A stretch of 64,000 nucleotides of DNA from an uncultured Planctomyces sp. GTDB taxonomy: Bacteria; Planctomycetota; Planctomycetia; Planctomycetales; Planctomycetaceae. Below are positions 9,003-17,378 of this stretch, one piece after another. The translations under genes and the position numbers were made by a program. Position 1 is the stretch's first letter. Each line of letters starts with the position of its first letter. Location: positions 17,939 to 81,938 of the forward strand of contig CALGTK010000187.1 of NCBI GenBank assembly GCA_937904325.1. The letters are read 5' to 3'. The notes beneath the pieces are model-generated. The model worked only from the letters and a program-made list of their open reading frames with translations. It was not told where the DNA came from and searched no databases.

Positions 9003-9809
9003 ATGACCAACGTCAAACAAAACCGCGCTGCGTGGAACCGCCTGGCAGAAACCGGCAGCCAGTTTGCCAGCGTCGCCACCGACGAAGAGCTGCAGAACCC
9101 TCTGCAAACGCTGGAAACTCGCGGCTGGCTGCCTCCCGAAGTCACCGGCCTGAACGTGCTGTGTCTGGCTGGCGGGGGTGGTTGGCAATCGATTCTTTAC
9201 GCCGCCGCTGGCGCAAACGTTTCCGTTGTGGATCTCAGTCCGTCGATGCTGGCCCTCGATCAGCGTGAGGCCGAGCGACGCAATCTCAAAGTGAACTGCG
9301 TCGAGACTTCAATGGATGATCTCTCGGAGTTCGACGACGCGTACTTCGACATCGTGCATCAGCCGGTCAGCACGTGCTACGTCTCGGACATCGGCCGCGT
9401 CTATCGCGAGATCGCTCGCGTCTCCAGAGACAACGCCCTTTACATCAGCCAGCACAAACAGCCGACCAGCCTGCAGATCGTCCGTCGAGACCATCACGAC
9501 AACTACGTGCTCGGCATTCAGTACTACCATGAAGGGCCACTGCCCGCGACGACGGACGTTGCTTACCGCGAGCCCGGCGCCGTCGAGTACATGCACCGCT
9601 GGGATCAGCTGGTGGGCGAGCTATGCCGATCGGGGTTCGTCCTGGAAGACTTGCGGGAACCCTACCGAGGCGACCCTCACGCCCAACCCGGCCACTTCCG
9701 CCACCGAGGCCGCTACATCGCCCCTTACGTCCGCATGAAAGCCCGCCGCCAACCGCGGTCAGGCGAATCTTCTGAGCAGATAATTAGCCGGATCTGGACT
9801 CCAGATTGA
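9003..9809 (+). CDS. Class I SAM-dependent methyltransferase
   Basis: 268 aa. SAM-binding motif I is LNVLCLAGGGGWQS (about residues 50-63), followed by the acidic end of strand 2 in VVDLSPSMLALD and by motif IV around FDIVHQP. The glycine run AGGGG is richer than the classic GxGxG but fits the class. The C-terminal part has a mixed region ending in RGRYIAPYVRMKAR. The substrate cannot be inferred. No close operon partner: it follows the 91-base palindrome and precedes the broken DUF1559 gene. Confidence 0.82.
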   Translation: MTNVKQNRAAWNRLAETGSQFASVATDEELQNPLQTLETRGWLPPEVTGLNVLCLAGGGGWQSILYAAAGANVSVVDLSPSMLALDQREAERRNLKVNCVETSMDDLSEFDDAYFDIVHQPVSTCYVSDIGRVYREIARVSRDNALYISQHKQPTSLQIVRRDHHDNYVLGIQYYHEGPLPATTDVAYREPGAVEYMHRWDQLVGELCRSGFVLEDLREPYRGDPHAQPGHFRHRGRYIAPYVRMKARRQPRSGESSEQIISRIWTPD

Positions 9810-9869
9810 GCTAATGCTGCCCAAAATACTGTGGTAAACTGAGCGAGTAATTCCTCAGGAGACGGGCCG

Positions 9870-10743
9870 ATGAGACATCGCATAATCCGATCCAGGCATC
9901 GATTTGCGGGAGCAAGGATCAATGTCGTCGTGATGCTCCTGATTCTTGCGATACTTGCTGCATTGGGCCTGCCCGCCGTCCAGCAAGCCCGGGAAGCTGC
10001 TCGACGGTCGACGTGCAAAGGCCGACTGAAGATGATTGGCCTCTCGCTGATGAACTACCATGACGTTCACAGGACGCTGCCGCGTGGGGTTGTGGTGTCT
10101 CAGGTTCCCACGCCGTCCGGTGGAAACCACCTCGGCTGGGTCTATCAGATCCTTCTGTACCTGGATTCCTCGCCATTATTCGAACACTTTGATTCTAATC
10201 TCGACATTACGTCAATCGGCGCCCGTTCCAACTCGGTTATGGCTGCCGAAAACGTATACCTCATTCGATGTCCCAGTGACTCGTCTTGGTGCAGCGTCTC
10301 CGGACGGCGGCTGCACTTTCTGGGCGGGATCTGGCAACGCTCAGAGTGACCTCATGGCATTCGTGGATCCAATGCAGGGTGGAGCAATTCCCACAATTCC
10401 TTTGTTTCAGATTCTCGGCACGACGCGTAGCGGTGTCGTTAACGATCCGACTGAAAACCCATACGAAGGAAACCTTGGTCCTGGAGCGGTTCTTTGGGAC
10501 TCAGCACCAGGCACGATCAGAATTAACAAGACCATCGCTCGCCTCGACGGAACTGATACCGTTGTGCCAATGTCCGGCGAATACGAAGACAAAACGACTG
10601 TTGGATTCAGTAGCTGGCACTCCGGCGGAATATTCGCAGGTCTGGGTGACGGCACGGTGCGATTTCTTAATGAGAATATCGACGTGGACATATACCAGAA
10701 CCTGTCTCGACGGTCCGACGGGCTGGTGCTTGGCGATTTTTGA
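9870..10743 (+). pseudogene. DUF1559 pseudopilin-like gene broken by a frameshift
   Basis: The first frame (from ATG 9870) gives the N-terminal pilin-like helix [20 protein letters not shown], then the DUF1559 signature [10 protein letters not shown], and runs to [10 protein letters not shown] before losing homology and stopping at 10349. The other plus frame carries on from about [14 protein letters not shown] and ends in the typical C-terminus SSWHSGGIFAGLGDGTVRF ... GLVLGDF at 10743. The switch lies between about 10270 and 10300 and corresponds to one extra base (or two missing). The prepilin peptidase motif GFTLIE is also degenerate (AGARINVVV instead). A sequencing error cannot be excluded, but the degenerate leader and the decayed neighbour argue for real decay. 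Confidence 0.78.
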
Positions 10744-10868
10744 GTCACATAGTGACTTGCCCCGAACCCATCGTGGAAATCAATAAATTGAACCGGAACC
10801 TTGTTAGTCCACGATATGATCGCCCAATTCGTGCAGCGGGTGAGCCATGTCAGACAGATTCAACAAGT

Positions 10869-11268
10869 GTGATCCGGAGACTCGTCGTGCAATTGCAATT
10901 GTTGGCTCTATGCATAATTGCCTTAAGCGGCTCGATTGTGCACGGCCAGGAAATTGGTCAGGTCCTGGACCGGAACATTGGGAAGGAGCCAGTTTGGAGT
11001 TTTCTCGAATAACGGAAGTCGTCTGGTTTTGCAGACGGGAGCGATGCGGTCATTGTTGGCACGGTCGACGGTGAGCATCCGGTTCGGCTGTCCGGGCACA
11101 CGAAGCCGGTGTCGGTGGCTCGGTATTCGGGGGACGGGACGAGGATCGTCACGATCGGACAGGATGAAACCATTCGACGCGGAGTCCGGAAAGCAGATTT
11201 CAGAAGTCGCTGCCTCACGCGGAGCTAGACTTACCATTGAGTCTCTACAATACGAGACTGCCACTTAA
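10869..11268 (+). pseudogene. Remnant of a secreted WD40-repeat protein
   Basis: Several frames must be joined to read it. A signal-peptide-like start (LVVQLQLLALCIIALSGS then IVHGQEIGQ) leads to EPVWSF and a stop at 11010-11012. The neighbouring frame reads FGVFSNNGSRLVLQTG. Returning to the first frame gives DAVIVGTVDGEHPVRLSGHT followed by PVSVARYSGDGTRIVTIGQD, a classic WD40 blade. The other frame then resumes with PFDAESGKQISEVA. At least three frameshifts and a stop separate these pieces, and only about one and a half blades remain, so this is a decayed fragment. Confidence 0.7.
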
Positions 11269-11291
11269 CCGGGAAAGGATGGATTCTCAGA

Positions 11292-12425
11292 ATGAATTCC
11301 CCGTTGCCTATAGAGTTTCCGGAATCTCAGGACTGGCTGGACTGTGGCTGGCTGGACTCACTGTCCAGCGTTCGGGCTCCGGTCGACGAGATCAATCGAC
11401 GAATTGTAAATGGTGCCTTGGATGAAAAAGTGGCGTCTGTTGACGCAAAGTCACGCTGGATCGAGATCGGCGCCGGCGACGGAAAACTCCGCAAGTGGCT
11501 GCCCGATTGGTTGCGCAATCAGGTTTTCCATACGGAACCATCAGCAGAATACCTGCAACAGTTTCGCCTCGAGAACGTTGACGCGGAACCAGTTGAAGCC
11601 TCCGTTTACGATCTCCCATATGACGACAATTCGATCGATGGAATTCTTGGCCTCTGTGTCTTCGATGCCCTGCACGATCTCCCGGCGGCGGTGACTGAAC
11701 TCCGTCGGAGTTTGCGGTCTGGTGGGCATGTCATCCATTTTCTCGATCTCGGTCTCGCCTGCCTTGAGACGATTTTCCTCGACATACACGAAGCCGGGCA
11801 AATCCCCGTACCAAACTACCTTGCAGAACCGGCCATGAAATCAGCTTCCTTCGCCGGGCCGGCATCGGACGGAGACGAAATCCTCAACGACCTCACGCTC
11901 TGTTCCGTCGATCGTTTTAGCCAGGTTGTGCAGTACCTCGAAAGCGTTGGACACGGCTACGGTGCACCAATGAGAAAGTGGTTGAACGCCTGGCTGGATT
12001 CGCCACGTTCCGCCGCTCGATTGTTCATGGGTATCGTTTCGCATGCCGGTGATCGAGCACAATTCATGCAGATGTTGATCGTAGTTCACCAGCTCACAAA
12101 TGCGTATCCGAATCTGGCCATGGAAGCAAAGTCGGTTTCCACCGTTTCGCTGTTTTGCAAGCGGCTTAGCTCTCTGTTCTCAGATGAGAATGGTTTTCGT
12201 GATGCCTCTTCGGAGATTCTTGTCGGCCGAGAATGGAAGTCACCCTGGCCAAGTCTACCCGATCAGTGTTCTTACTTTGGCCGATTTGCGGGGCAGGTTG
12301 TCGCTCACCGTGCAGCCCGCCCAATTCCGATTGGACGTGTAATTTCCGAACAGGCTGGCATTCCTGCTGCAGAGTCTGTTTTGGTTGAGTCCGGCATTCT
12401 GTTCTTTCACGCCGTCGCCAAATGA
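11292..12425 (+). CDS. SAM-dependent methyltransferase-like protein
   Basis: 377 aa. The N-terminal half has a Methyltransf_11-like fold: motif I in SRWIEIGAGDGKLRKWL (about residues 53-69), the acidic residue in VFHTEPS, and the motif IV/post region YDLPYDDNSIDGILGLC. A helix after it (AAVTELRRSLRSGGHVIHF) is the usual 'rSLkpGG' element. The C-terminal 170 residues have no domain I recognise. The protein starts 23 bases after the WD40 remnant, so its upstream control may have been disturbed by that decay. Substrate unknown. Confidence 0.75.
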   Translation: MNSPLPIEFPESQDWLDCGWLDSLSSVRAPVDEINRRIVNGALDEKVASVDAKSRWIEIGAGDGKLRKWLPDWLRNQVFHTEPSAEYLQQFRLENVDAEPVEASVYDLPYDDNSIDGILGLCVFDALHDLPAAVTELRRSLRSGGHVIHFLDLGLACLETIFLDIHEAGQIPVPNYLAEPAMKSASFAGPASDGDEILNDLTLCSVDRFSQVVQYLESVGHGYGAPMRKWLNAWLDSPRSAARLFMGIVSHAGDRAQFMQMLIVVHQLTNAYPNLAMEAKSVSTVSLFCKRLSSLFSDENGFRDASSEILVGREWKSPWPSLPDQCSYFGRFAGQVVAHRAARPIPIGRVISEQAGIPAAESVLVESGILFFHAVAK

Positions 12426-12616
12426 CCGCTGCTCCGCATAGAGCCAGAATGAGACGTTCAGCAGAGGAGTGTGGCTGAGTGTTCGGTCAACTGTGAAAGT
12501 CGCCAGCGGACCGTTAGATTTCCCGATCGAACGGGCGGAACGCGTCGGCCAATTTTGCCGATGGTGGCCCGAAACTGCTCCGTACAAACCATAATCGAAT
12601 CGTCGGAAGTACTGCT

Positions 12617-14638
12617 ATGATTGTCAGTTGGGACTGGCTGCTGGAATATGTCAAACCGACCGCGTCGGCGGCGGAAGTGGCTGATAAGCTCATGATGACC
12701 GGGCTGAATCTGGAAGGTCTCGACGAGGTCGGCGACGATCTGGCGATTGACCTCGAAGTCACCAGCAATCGCATGGACTGTCTGGGACACATCGGTGTCG
12801 CTCGGGAAATCAGCGTCTGCTTCAGCGATGAACTGACCATTCCGGCGGCACAGCCTGCGGAATCGGGCGGGACAGTTGGCGATGCGACTTCGGTGACGAT
12901 CGAATGCGAAGACGTGTGCCCTCGGTACGTCGCTCGTGTCATTAAAGGCGTGAAAGTCGGTTCGAGTCCCGCGTGGATGCAGAAGCGTCTGGCGACGCTG
13001 GGCATCGCACCGGTCAACAACATCGTCGACATCACCAACTATGTGCTGATGGAATGCGGACAGCCTCTGCACGCGTTCGACTTCGACAAGCTCGCCGAAA
13101 ACCGGATTGTCGTGCGACGGGCTAAAGACGGCGAGACGATCGAAGCCATCGATCACAAAGAATACAAACTAACTTCCGACATGTGCGTCATCGCCGACGC
13201 TGAGAAGCCCGTCGCGATTGGCGGAGTCATGGGCGGAGCAGGCACGGAAATCGGCGCCGGCACGAAAAACGTGCTTGTCGAGGTCGCTGACTTTTCCGTG
13301 AGGTCGATTCGCGGGACGGCTCGCGAGTTGAATCTGCACAGCGATTCGTCGTTCCGCTTCGAACGAGGGGTCGATGCCGAACAACTCGACTGGGCCAGCC
13401 GTCGGTGTTGCGAGCTGATTCTGGAGCTGGCCGGTGGCGAACTGCTGGAAGGCTCGATCTGGACGGGTGAGCAACCGCCAGCCGCACCGGATCCCGTCAC
13501 TCTTCGCTTCGCACGGACAAAGCAGGTACTCGGTGTCGACGTTCCTCGCGAAGAATCGCTGAAGATTCTGGAATCGCTGGGCATGGTTCTGGTCGGCGAA
13601 GCTTCGGAAGACGAAGCATCGTTCATCGCGCCGAGCTGGCGACGTCGAGATATCAGTCGAGAAGCCGACCTGCTGGAAGAAGTGGCTCGAATCTACGGTT
13701 ATGAAAAAATTCCAGAAGACGCGGCCGTTCCACTGACCGTCAGTCAGAAGTCGCTGCGTGACCGAGTGATCGACCGCGTCTGCGAGGTTCTGACTGGCAA
13801 CGGTTTCTACGAAGCCGTCACCATGACATTTACCGATGAAAAGTTGAACGGTCTCTTCACGCCTCGGAAGATCAAGCAGACGCTCAGCGTGAATCATTCG
13901 TCGCGTCGTCACGAAAACATTCTGCGACAAAGTTTGATTCCCAGTCTTCTGCAGTCGCGGCGTGAGAACGAGCGGCACGGCAGCTTTAACGCTCAGCTCT
14001 TCGAAATTGCATCCGTGTTTCTGAAATCTGATCCGGGCAACCCTGCCGCCGAGCCAAAAGTCGTTGGCATGGTCAGCGGTAGTTCGCTGGTCGAAATGAA
14101 AGGTCTTCTGCAGGCAATCGCCGAGCGAGTGAATCCAGTATCAACAATCACCGTCAAGCCGAGCGACGTTTCACAATTCGTCGAAGGTCGCGGTGCGGAG
14201 ATTCTGCTGAACGGCGAACACTGGGGGTGGTTCGGAGAACTGGATCGATCGGTAACCGACCAGCTTGATCTGCGTGACGCGTGCGTTGCTGCGGAAATTG
14301 ATCTTTCGTTGCTCGAGCAGTCAGCCAATCTGCGACCCGAGTTCGAAGAGTTGCCTCGATTTCCAGCGTCGACTCGTGACCTCAACTTCGTCTTGGAAGA
14401 GTCAGTCACCTGGAGCCAACTCGAAGAAGCGGTCACAAACGTCGCCGGGCCGAATTTTGAGTCCATTTCTTTCAGTGGTCAGTTCCGAGGCAAACAGCTT
14501 CCTGTGGACAAAAAGTCCTACCTTCTAACAATTAGCTATCGATCGGCTGAGCGGACGCTGACTCATGAGGAAGTCGAGGAATCTCAGCAGGCGGTCATCA
14601 AGTCGTGCGAGTCGGCAGTCGGCGCGCAGCTTCGTTAA
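12617..14638 (+). CDS. pheT: Phenylalanyl-tRNA synthetase beta subunit lacking the tRNA-binding domain
   Basis: 673 aa against about 795 in E. coli. It opens SWDWLLEYVKPTASAAEVAD and reaches GLNLEGLDEVGDDLAIDLEV, then VTSNRMDCLGHIGVARE at once. In E. coli the EMAP/OB-type tRNA-binding domain of roughly 110 residues sits between these two blocks, so it is absent here. The remaining parts are present: B3/4 editing region (PRYVARVIKGVKVGSSP, VNNIVDITNYVLMECGQPLH), B5, catalytic-like core, and the C-terminal FDX-ACB anticodon-binding domain (LPRFPASTRDLNFVL to the end). There is no pheS next to it; the alpha subunit must be elsewhere. Cytoplasmic, forms an alpha2beta2 enzyme. Confidence 0.94.
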   Translation: MIVSWDWLLEYVKPTASAAEVADKLMMTGLNLEGLDEVGDDLAIDLEVTSNRMDCLGHIGVAREISVCFSDELTIPAAQPAESGGTVGDATSVTIECEDVCPRYVARVIKGVKVGSSPAWMQKRLATLGIAPVNNIVDITNYVLMECGQPLHAFDFDKLAENRIVVRRAKDGETIEAIDHKEYKLTSDMCVIADAEKPVAIGGVMGGAGTEIGAGTKNVLVEVADFSVRSIRGTARELNLHSDSSFRFERGVDAEQLDWASRRCCELILELAGGELLEGSIWTGEQPPAAPDPVTLRFARTKQVLGVDVPREESLKILESLGMVLVGEASEDEASFIAPSWRRRDISREADLLEEVARIYGYEKIPEDAAVPLTVSQKSLRDRVIDRVCEVLTGNGFYEAVTMTFTDEKLNGLFTPRKIKQTLSVNHSSRRHENILRQSLIPSLLQSRRENERHGSFNAQLFEIASVFLKSDPGNPAAEPKVVGMVSGSSLVEMKGLLQAIAERVNPVSTITVKPSDVSQFVEGRGAEILLNGEHWGWFGELDRSVTDQLDLRDACVAAEIDLSLLEQSANLRPEFEELPRFPASTRDLNFVLEESVTWSQLEEAVTNVAGPNFESISFSGQFRGKQLPVDKKSYLLTISYRSAERTLTHEEVEESQQAVIKSCESAVGAQLR

Positions 14639-14651
14639 GGGCTCAACCGCA

Positions 14652-15155
14652 ATGCCTGTTCGACTCGGTTATCTGTTGGTGATTGTTATCGTCGGCTGTC
14701 GCGGCGCAGTGGACCAGGATATGGACGGTTTCGCCGCTGCCGGAATCACGATCAAGCAGAATTCGGCAGGCGAAATTTACTGGGTCGACACGGCCGGAGC
14801 GGACTTACCCAATCACTTCTGGAAGACTCTAATCGAATTCGAACACATCGAACAACTAGCGCTAACCGGGAGCCTTGTCACCGATGCTGACCTTCCTCAA
14901 CTGACTTCTCTGCATACGCTGCGGAGTCTGGATCTTTCCTACACGCGCATCACGTCGTCGGGCCTGAGCGTCCTGTCCCGCATGGAAGACCTGCAGACTC
15001 TGTCGTTAAACGGCATTTCTCTGGATGAAATGGCCATTGAGTCGCTCGGCCAGTTGACCCGGCTTCAATCGCTAAGTCTGATGGACTGTGGACTTTCCGC
15101 GGAAGAAACGGTGAAAGTGCAAAACGCGTTGCCTGCGTGCCTTGTCGTACGGTGA
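14652..15155 (+). CDS. Small leucine-rich-repeat lipoprotein
   Basis: 167 aa. A lipoprotein signal ends in VIVIVGC with the lipidated cysteine at residue 16. The mature part contains three to four leucine-rich repeats, e.g. LPQLTSLHTLRSLDLSYTRI, then MEDLQTLSLNGISL and LTRLQSLSLMDCGLS. I chose the ATG at 14652 because it begins the signal; the frame is open 29 codons further into pheT but that part is only arginine/serine. It starts 13 bases after the pheT stop, so it is probably transcribed with pheT. A surface-attached binding protein is likely; ligand unknown. Confidence 0.75.
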   Translation: MPVRLGYLLVIVIVGCRGAVDQDMDGFAAAGITIKQNSAGEIYWVDTAGADLPNHFWKTLIEFEHIEQLALTGSLVTDADLPQLTSLHTLRSLDLSYTRITSSGLSVLSRMEDLQTLSLNGISLDEMAIESLGQLTRLQSLSLMDCGLSAEETVKVQNALPACLVVR

Positions 15156-15363
15156 CTTCGAGACCGCAGCACCCGGCAGACCGCATAGGGGCTTCATCGA
15201 TTGAGACGATTTCTGTACGATAACTCAACGTTTTTTTGAAGCATTGCCGTGACAGGTTCGACTGCCGGTCTCTGGCATGGGCAGAAAGAATTCAGAGTCA
15301 GAGACAAGATTCGGCGCTCGTTATAACGGTGAACCAGATGGCTGTTGATGGAGGAACCTGCTG

Positions 15364-15921
15364 ATGCTTGATCAATTCGCGACTGGCGAGTCTGCCGGTG
15401 CAATTGCGCATCGGATCCTCGTCATCGAGAATGACGCTGACCAGGCTGCCGAACTTAGAGATCTGCTCCAGAAACACGGTTTCCAGGTGCAGACTGCGAA
15501 GGATGGAGGACAGGCTCACTCCGCTTTGCAAATGTACAAGCCGGACTTTGTTATCACAGGACTGATGTTGCCAGGTGAAACGGGCTACGAAATTTGCGAA
15601 CGCTTCAAGCAACGCAACTCACAGATTCCAATTCTGGTTCTAACCGAGATTACGCTCGAAGATTCACGAAAACTTGCGACGCGAGTCGGCGCCGACGGTT
15701 ACATGACGAAGCCATACACCGCGTCAGTGCTGATCAGTCAGATCTCCGAAATCGCTCAGCAGGTGTGGGACCGGACTCACCTCGGTAAGAATCAGGAAGA
15801 AGGTCGAGTTCGATTTAATTGTCGTTGCGGAAAACGTTTCAAAATGAGCCCCAAGCATCGAGGTCGGACACTCACCTGCCCGGATTGCGGCGAACCATTG
15901 GTCGTTCCTCATCACGATTGA
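15364..15921 (+). CDS. Degenerate receiver-domain protein with C-terminal zinc ribbon
   Basis: 185 aa. Residues about 17-135 follow the CheY fold, but the phosphorylation site is lost: the acceptor aspartate is Gly66 (FVITGLMLPGETG) and the acidic pair is Glu22-Asn23 (VIENDADQ). The threonine (T94 in LVLTE) and lysine (K116 in MTKPY) are kept. The tail (about residues 150-182) is a zinc ribbon with CxC and CxxC (CRCGKRFKMS ... CPDCGEPLVVP), a type common in planctomycete regulatory proteins. It therefore probably works as a phosphorylation-independent interaction module. A GGAGG lies nine bases upstream of the ATG. The FHA gene follows 73 bases downstream on the same strand. Confidence 0.82.
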   Translation: MLDQFATGESAGAIAHRILVIENDADQAAELRDLLQKHGFQVQTAKDGGQAHSALQMYKPDFVITGLMLPGETGYEICERFKQRNSQIPILVLTEITLEDSRKLATRVGADGYMTKPYTASVLISQISEIAQQVWDRTHLGKNQEEGRVRFNCRCGKRFKMSPKHRGRTLTCPDCGEPLVVPHHD

Positions 15922-15994
15922 CACTGACTGAGTCGGCAACAAAACAACTCAGACCACCGTAAGTAAACTACCCGGAACGAAACGAGGCATCTGG

Positions 15995-16630
15995 ATGACG
16001 TCCAGGCTGATCATCATGACCGGAAAACACCAGGGCAAGAAGATGGCCTTGGTTGAAGGTTGTAAGCTGGTTATCGGTCGCGACGAAGGCGTTGCCGTTC
16101 GGTTGGCGACTTCGGAAGTCAGCCGCCGTCACTGCGCGATTCGAATTCGTGAAGGAGTAGCAACGGTTGAAGACCTTGGCAGCCGCAACGGGACTCAGAT
16201 TAATGATGTCACTATTGCCGATAAGACGGCACTACAGCCAGGCGATGTTCTGCGAATCGGGCCGATGCTGTTTCAGTACGAAGTCAAAGTGAAGGCGACC
16301 GCAGACGCCAGCAAAGACACGTCAGCTGAAATCGAATCAGAAACCGACGAGGTCATCGTCAAAGAGAGTACGGAAGACAGCATTGTCAACTGGCTGGCAG
16401 AGGAAGAGCCAGCTGCTTCTGACACCGACACTGTGGTCGGCAAGACCGATCCGGCCGCGGAACACTCTGCCGCTGACTCGGGAATGACCACCGAAGAAGA
16501 CGAGGGCGGAAGTGGCTCGTCCGAGTCAGACGGTCCGGACGTTCCACCACCATCAAAGCAAGAATTCGATTCAATAGCAGAGGAAGCTCAGGACATAATT
16601 CGGCGGCATCTCAAATTGAAAGATCGTTGA
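15995..16630 (+). CDS. FHA-domain protein
   Basis: 211 aa. The N-terminal 100 residues are a forkhead-associated domain that binds phosphothreonine peptides: GR at 28-29 (LVIGRDEG), SRRH at 43-46 and SRNG at 63-66 are the diagnostic residues. The C-terminal half is acidic and low in complexity (many Glu/Asp/Ser), ending in a basic helix DIIRRHLKLKDR. No membrane segment. Lying beside a receiver-like protein, it may read Ser/Thr kinase output, but no kinase is in the window. Confidence 0.9.
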   Translation: MTSRLIIMTGKHQGKKMALVEGCKLVIGRDEGVAVRLATSEVSRRHCAIRIREGVATVEDLGSRNGTQINDVTIADKTALQPGDVLRIGPMLFQYEVKVKATADASKDTSAEIESETDEVIVKESTEDSIVNWLAEEEPAASDTDTVVGKTDPAAEHSAADSGMTTEEDEGGSGSSESDGPDVPPPSKQEFDSIAEEAQDIIRRHLKLKDR

Positions 16631-16834
16631 TTTCAATCGTTCATTCCGCCGAAGCATCAATGATGGAGCGATGTGCCAAACCGTTGAACTGGAAATTCCC
16701 GGCAAAGACAGTCCAATATTGGCCGCTCAGGATCGATAAGAAATTCAGAATGCAATTCGATTGAGCAGAACGTTCGACAGACACTAGCCTTGAGCCGGCC
16801 GCTCAAAACCAGGTACCTTAAATGCAGGAAAGCC

Positions 16835-17320
16835 ATGCCAATAAAAAAGCGAACAATTGCTGGCGGGCTCCTGCTTGCCGGAGCGGTGCTTGGAGCTTTC
16901 ATGAGCGGGCTGCTACCTGGTTTTGGATCGGGTAACGGAATTCGGGTTCAAGGGGCGGGTGACGACTCAACTCGTGCCAGCCAGAGTGCAACGGACGAAA
17001 CGCCTCGGGAGCCGGCCCAGGCAGAAGTACCGGCGGTCGTAGACGTGAAATCACCCCCGCCGGTCGTTCTTGAGATTAGAATTGACAATCGCGACTACAT
17101 CGTTCCCGATGATAGTACTGCCACCGGTGTTCGCACTGTTGACCTGGACGAAGCCGTCGAACTCGCACAACTGACGACCGGCAACGATGATGGAATCCGA
17201 GTCCGGATTCTCAGAACCAGATCGGCCAGGCTGACTGCCTGGACAACGCTACACGACTCGCTTGTAAAATCCGGATTGTCGTTGGATTCAATTCGAATGC
17301 CGAAGGTTCTGGTCGAGTAA
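16835..17320 (+). CDS. Membrane-anchored small protein of unknown function
   Basis: 161 aa: a short basic start (PIKKR), one hydrophobic segment (about residues 8-28, GGLLLAGAVLGAFMSGLLPG), a Pro/Ala/Asp-rich linker, then a C-terminal globular part of about 85 residues (VVLEIRIDNRDYIV to the end). The single N-terminal anchor plus small periplasmic domain resembles ExbD/TolR in layout, but I see no ExbD-specific residues. The ATG at 16835 has AGGAA just upstream; a TTG at 16790 in the same frame is less likely. It is 58 bases upstream of the GH88/105-like gene and may be co-transcribed with it. Confidence 0.65.
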   Translation: MPIKKRTIAGGLLLAGAVLGAFMSGLLPGFGSGNGIRVQGAGDDSTRASQSATDETPREPAQAEVPAVVDVKSPPPVVLEIRIDNRDYIVPDDSTATGVRTVDLDEAVELAQLTTGNDDGIRVRILRTRSARLTAWTTLHDSLVKSGLSLDSIRMPKVLVE

Positions 17321-17378
17321 CCGCTCGGACCGACGGTGACTTTCAAACGACAACCCGATAGCTGAATAGGGCTCACGG

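Noticed and set aside
13169..13978. Minus-strand open frame of 269 codons in pheT.
   Set aside because: Shadow of the pheT coding sequence.
15240..15290. GGTTCGACT resembles a tRNA T-loop.
   Set aside because: Neither a T-stem nor acceptor and anticodon arms can be folded around it.
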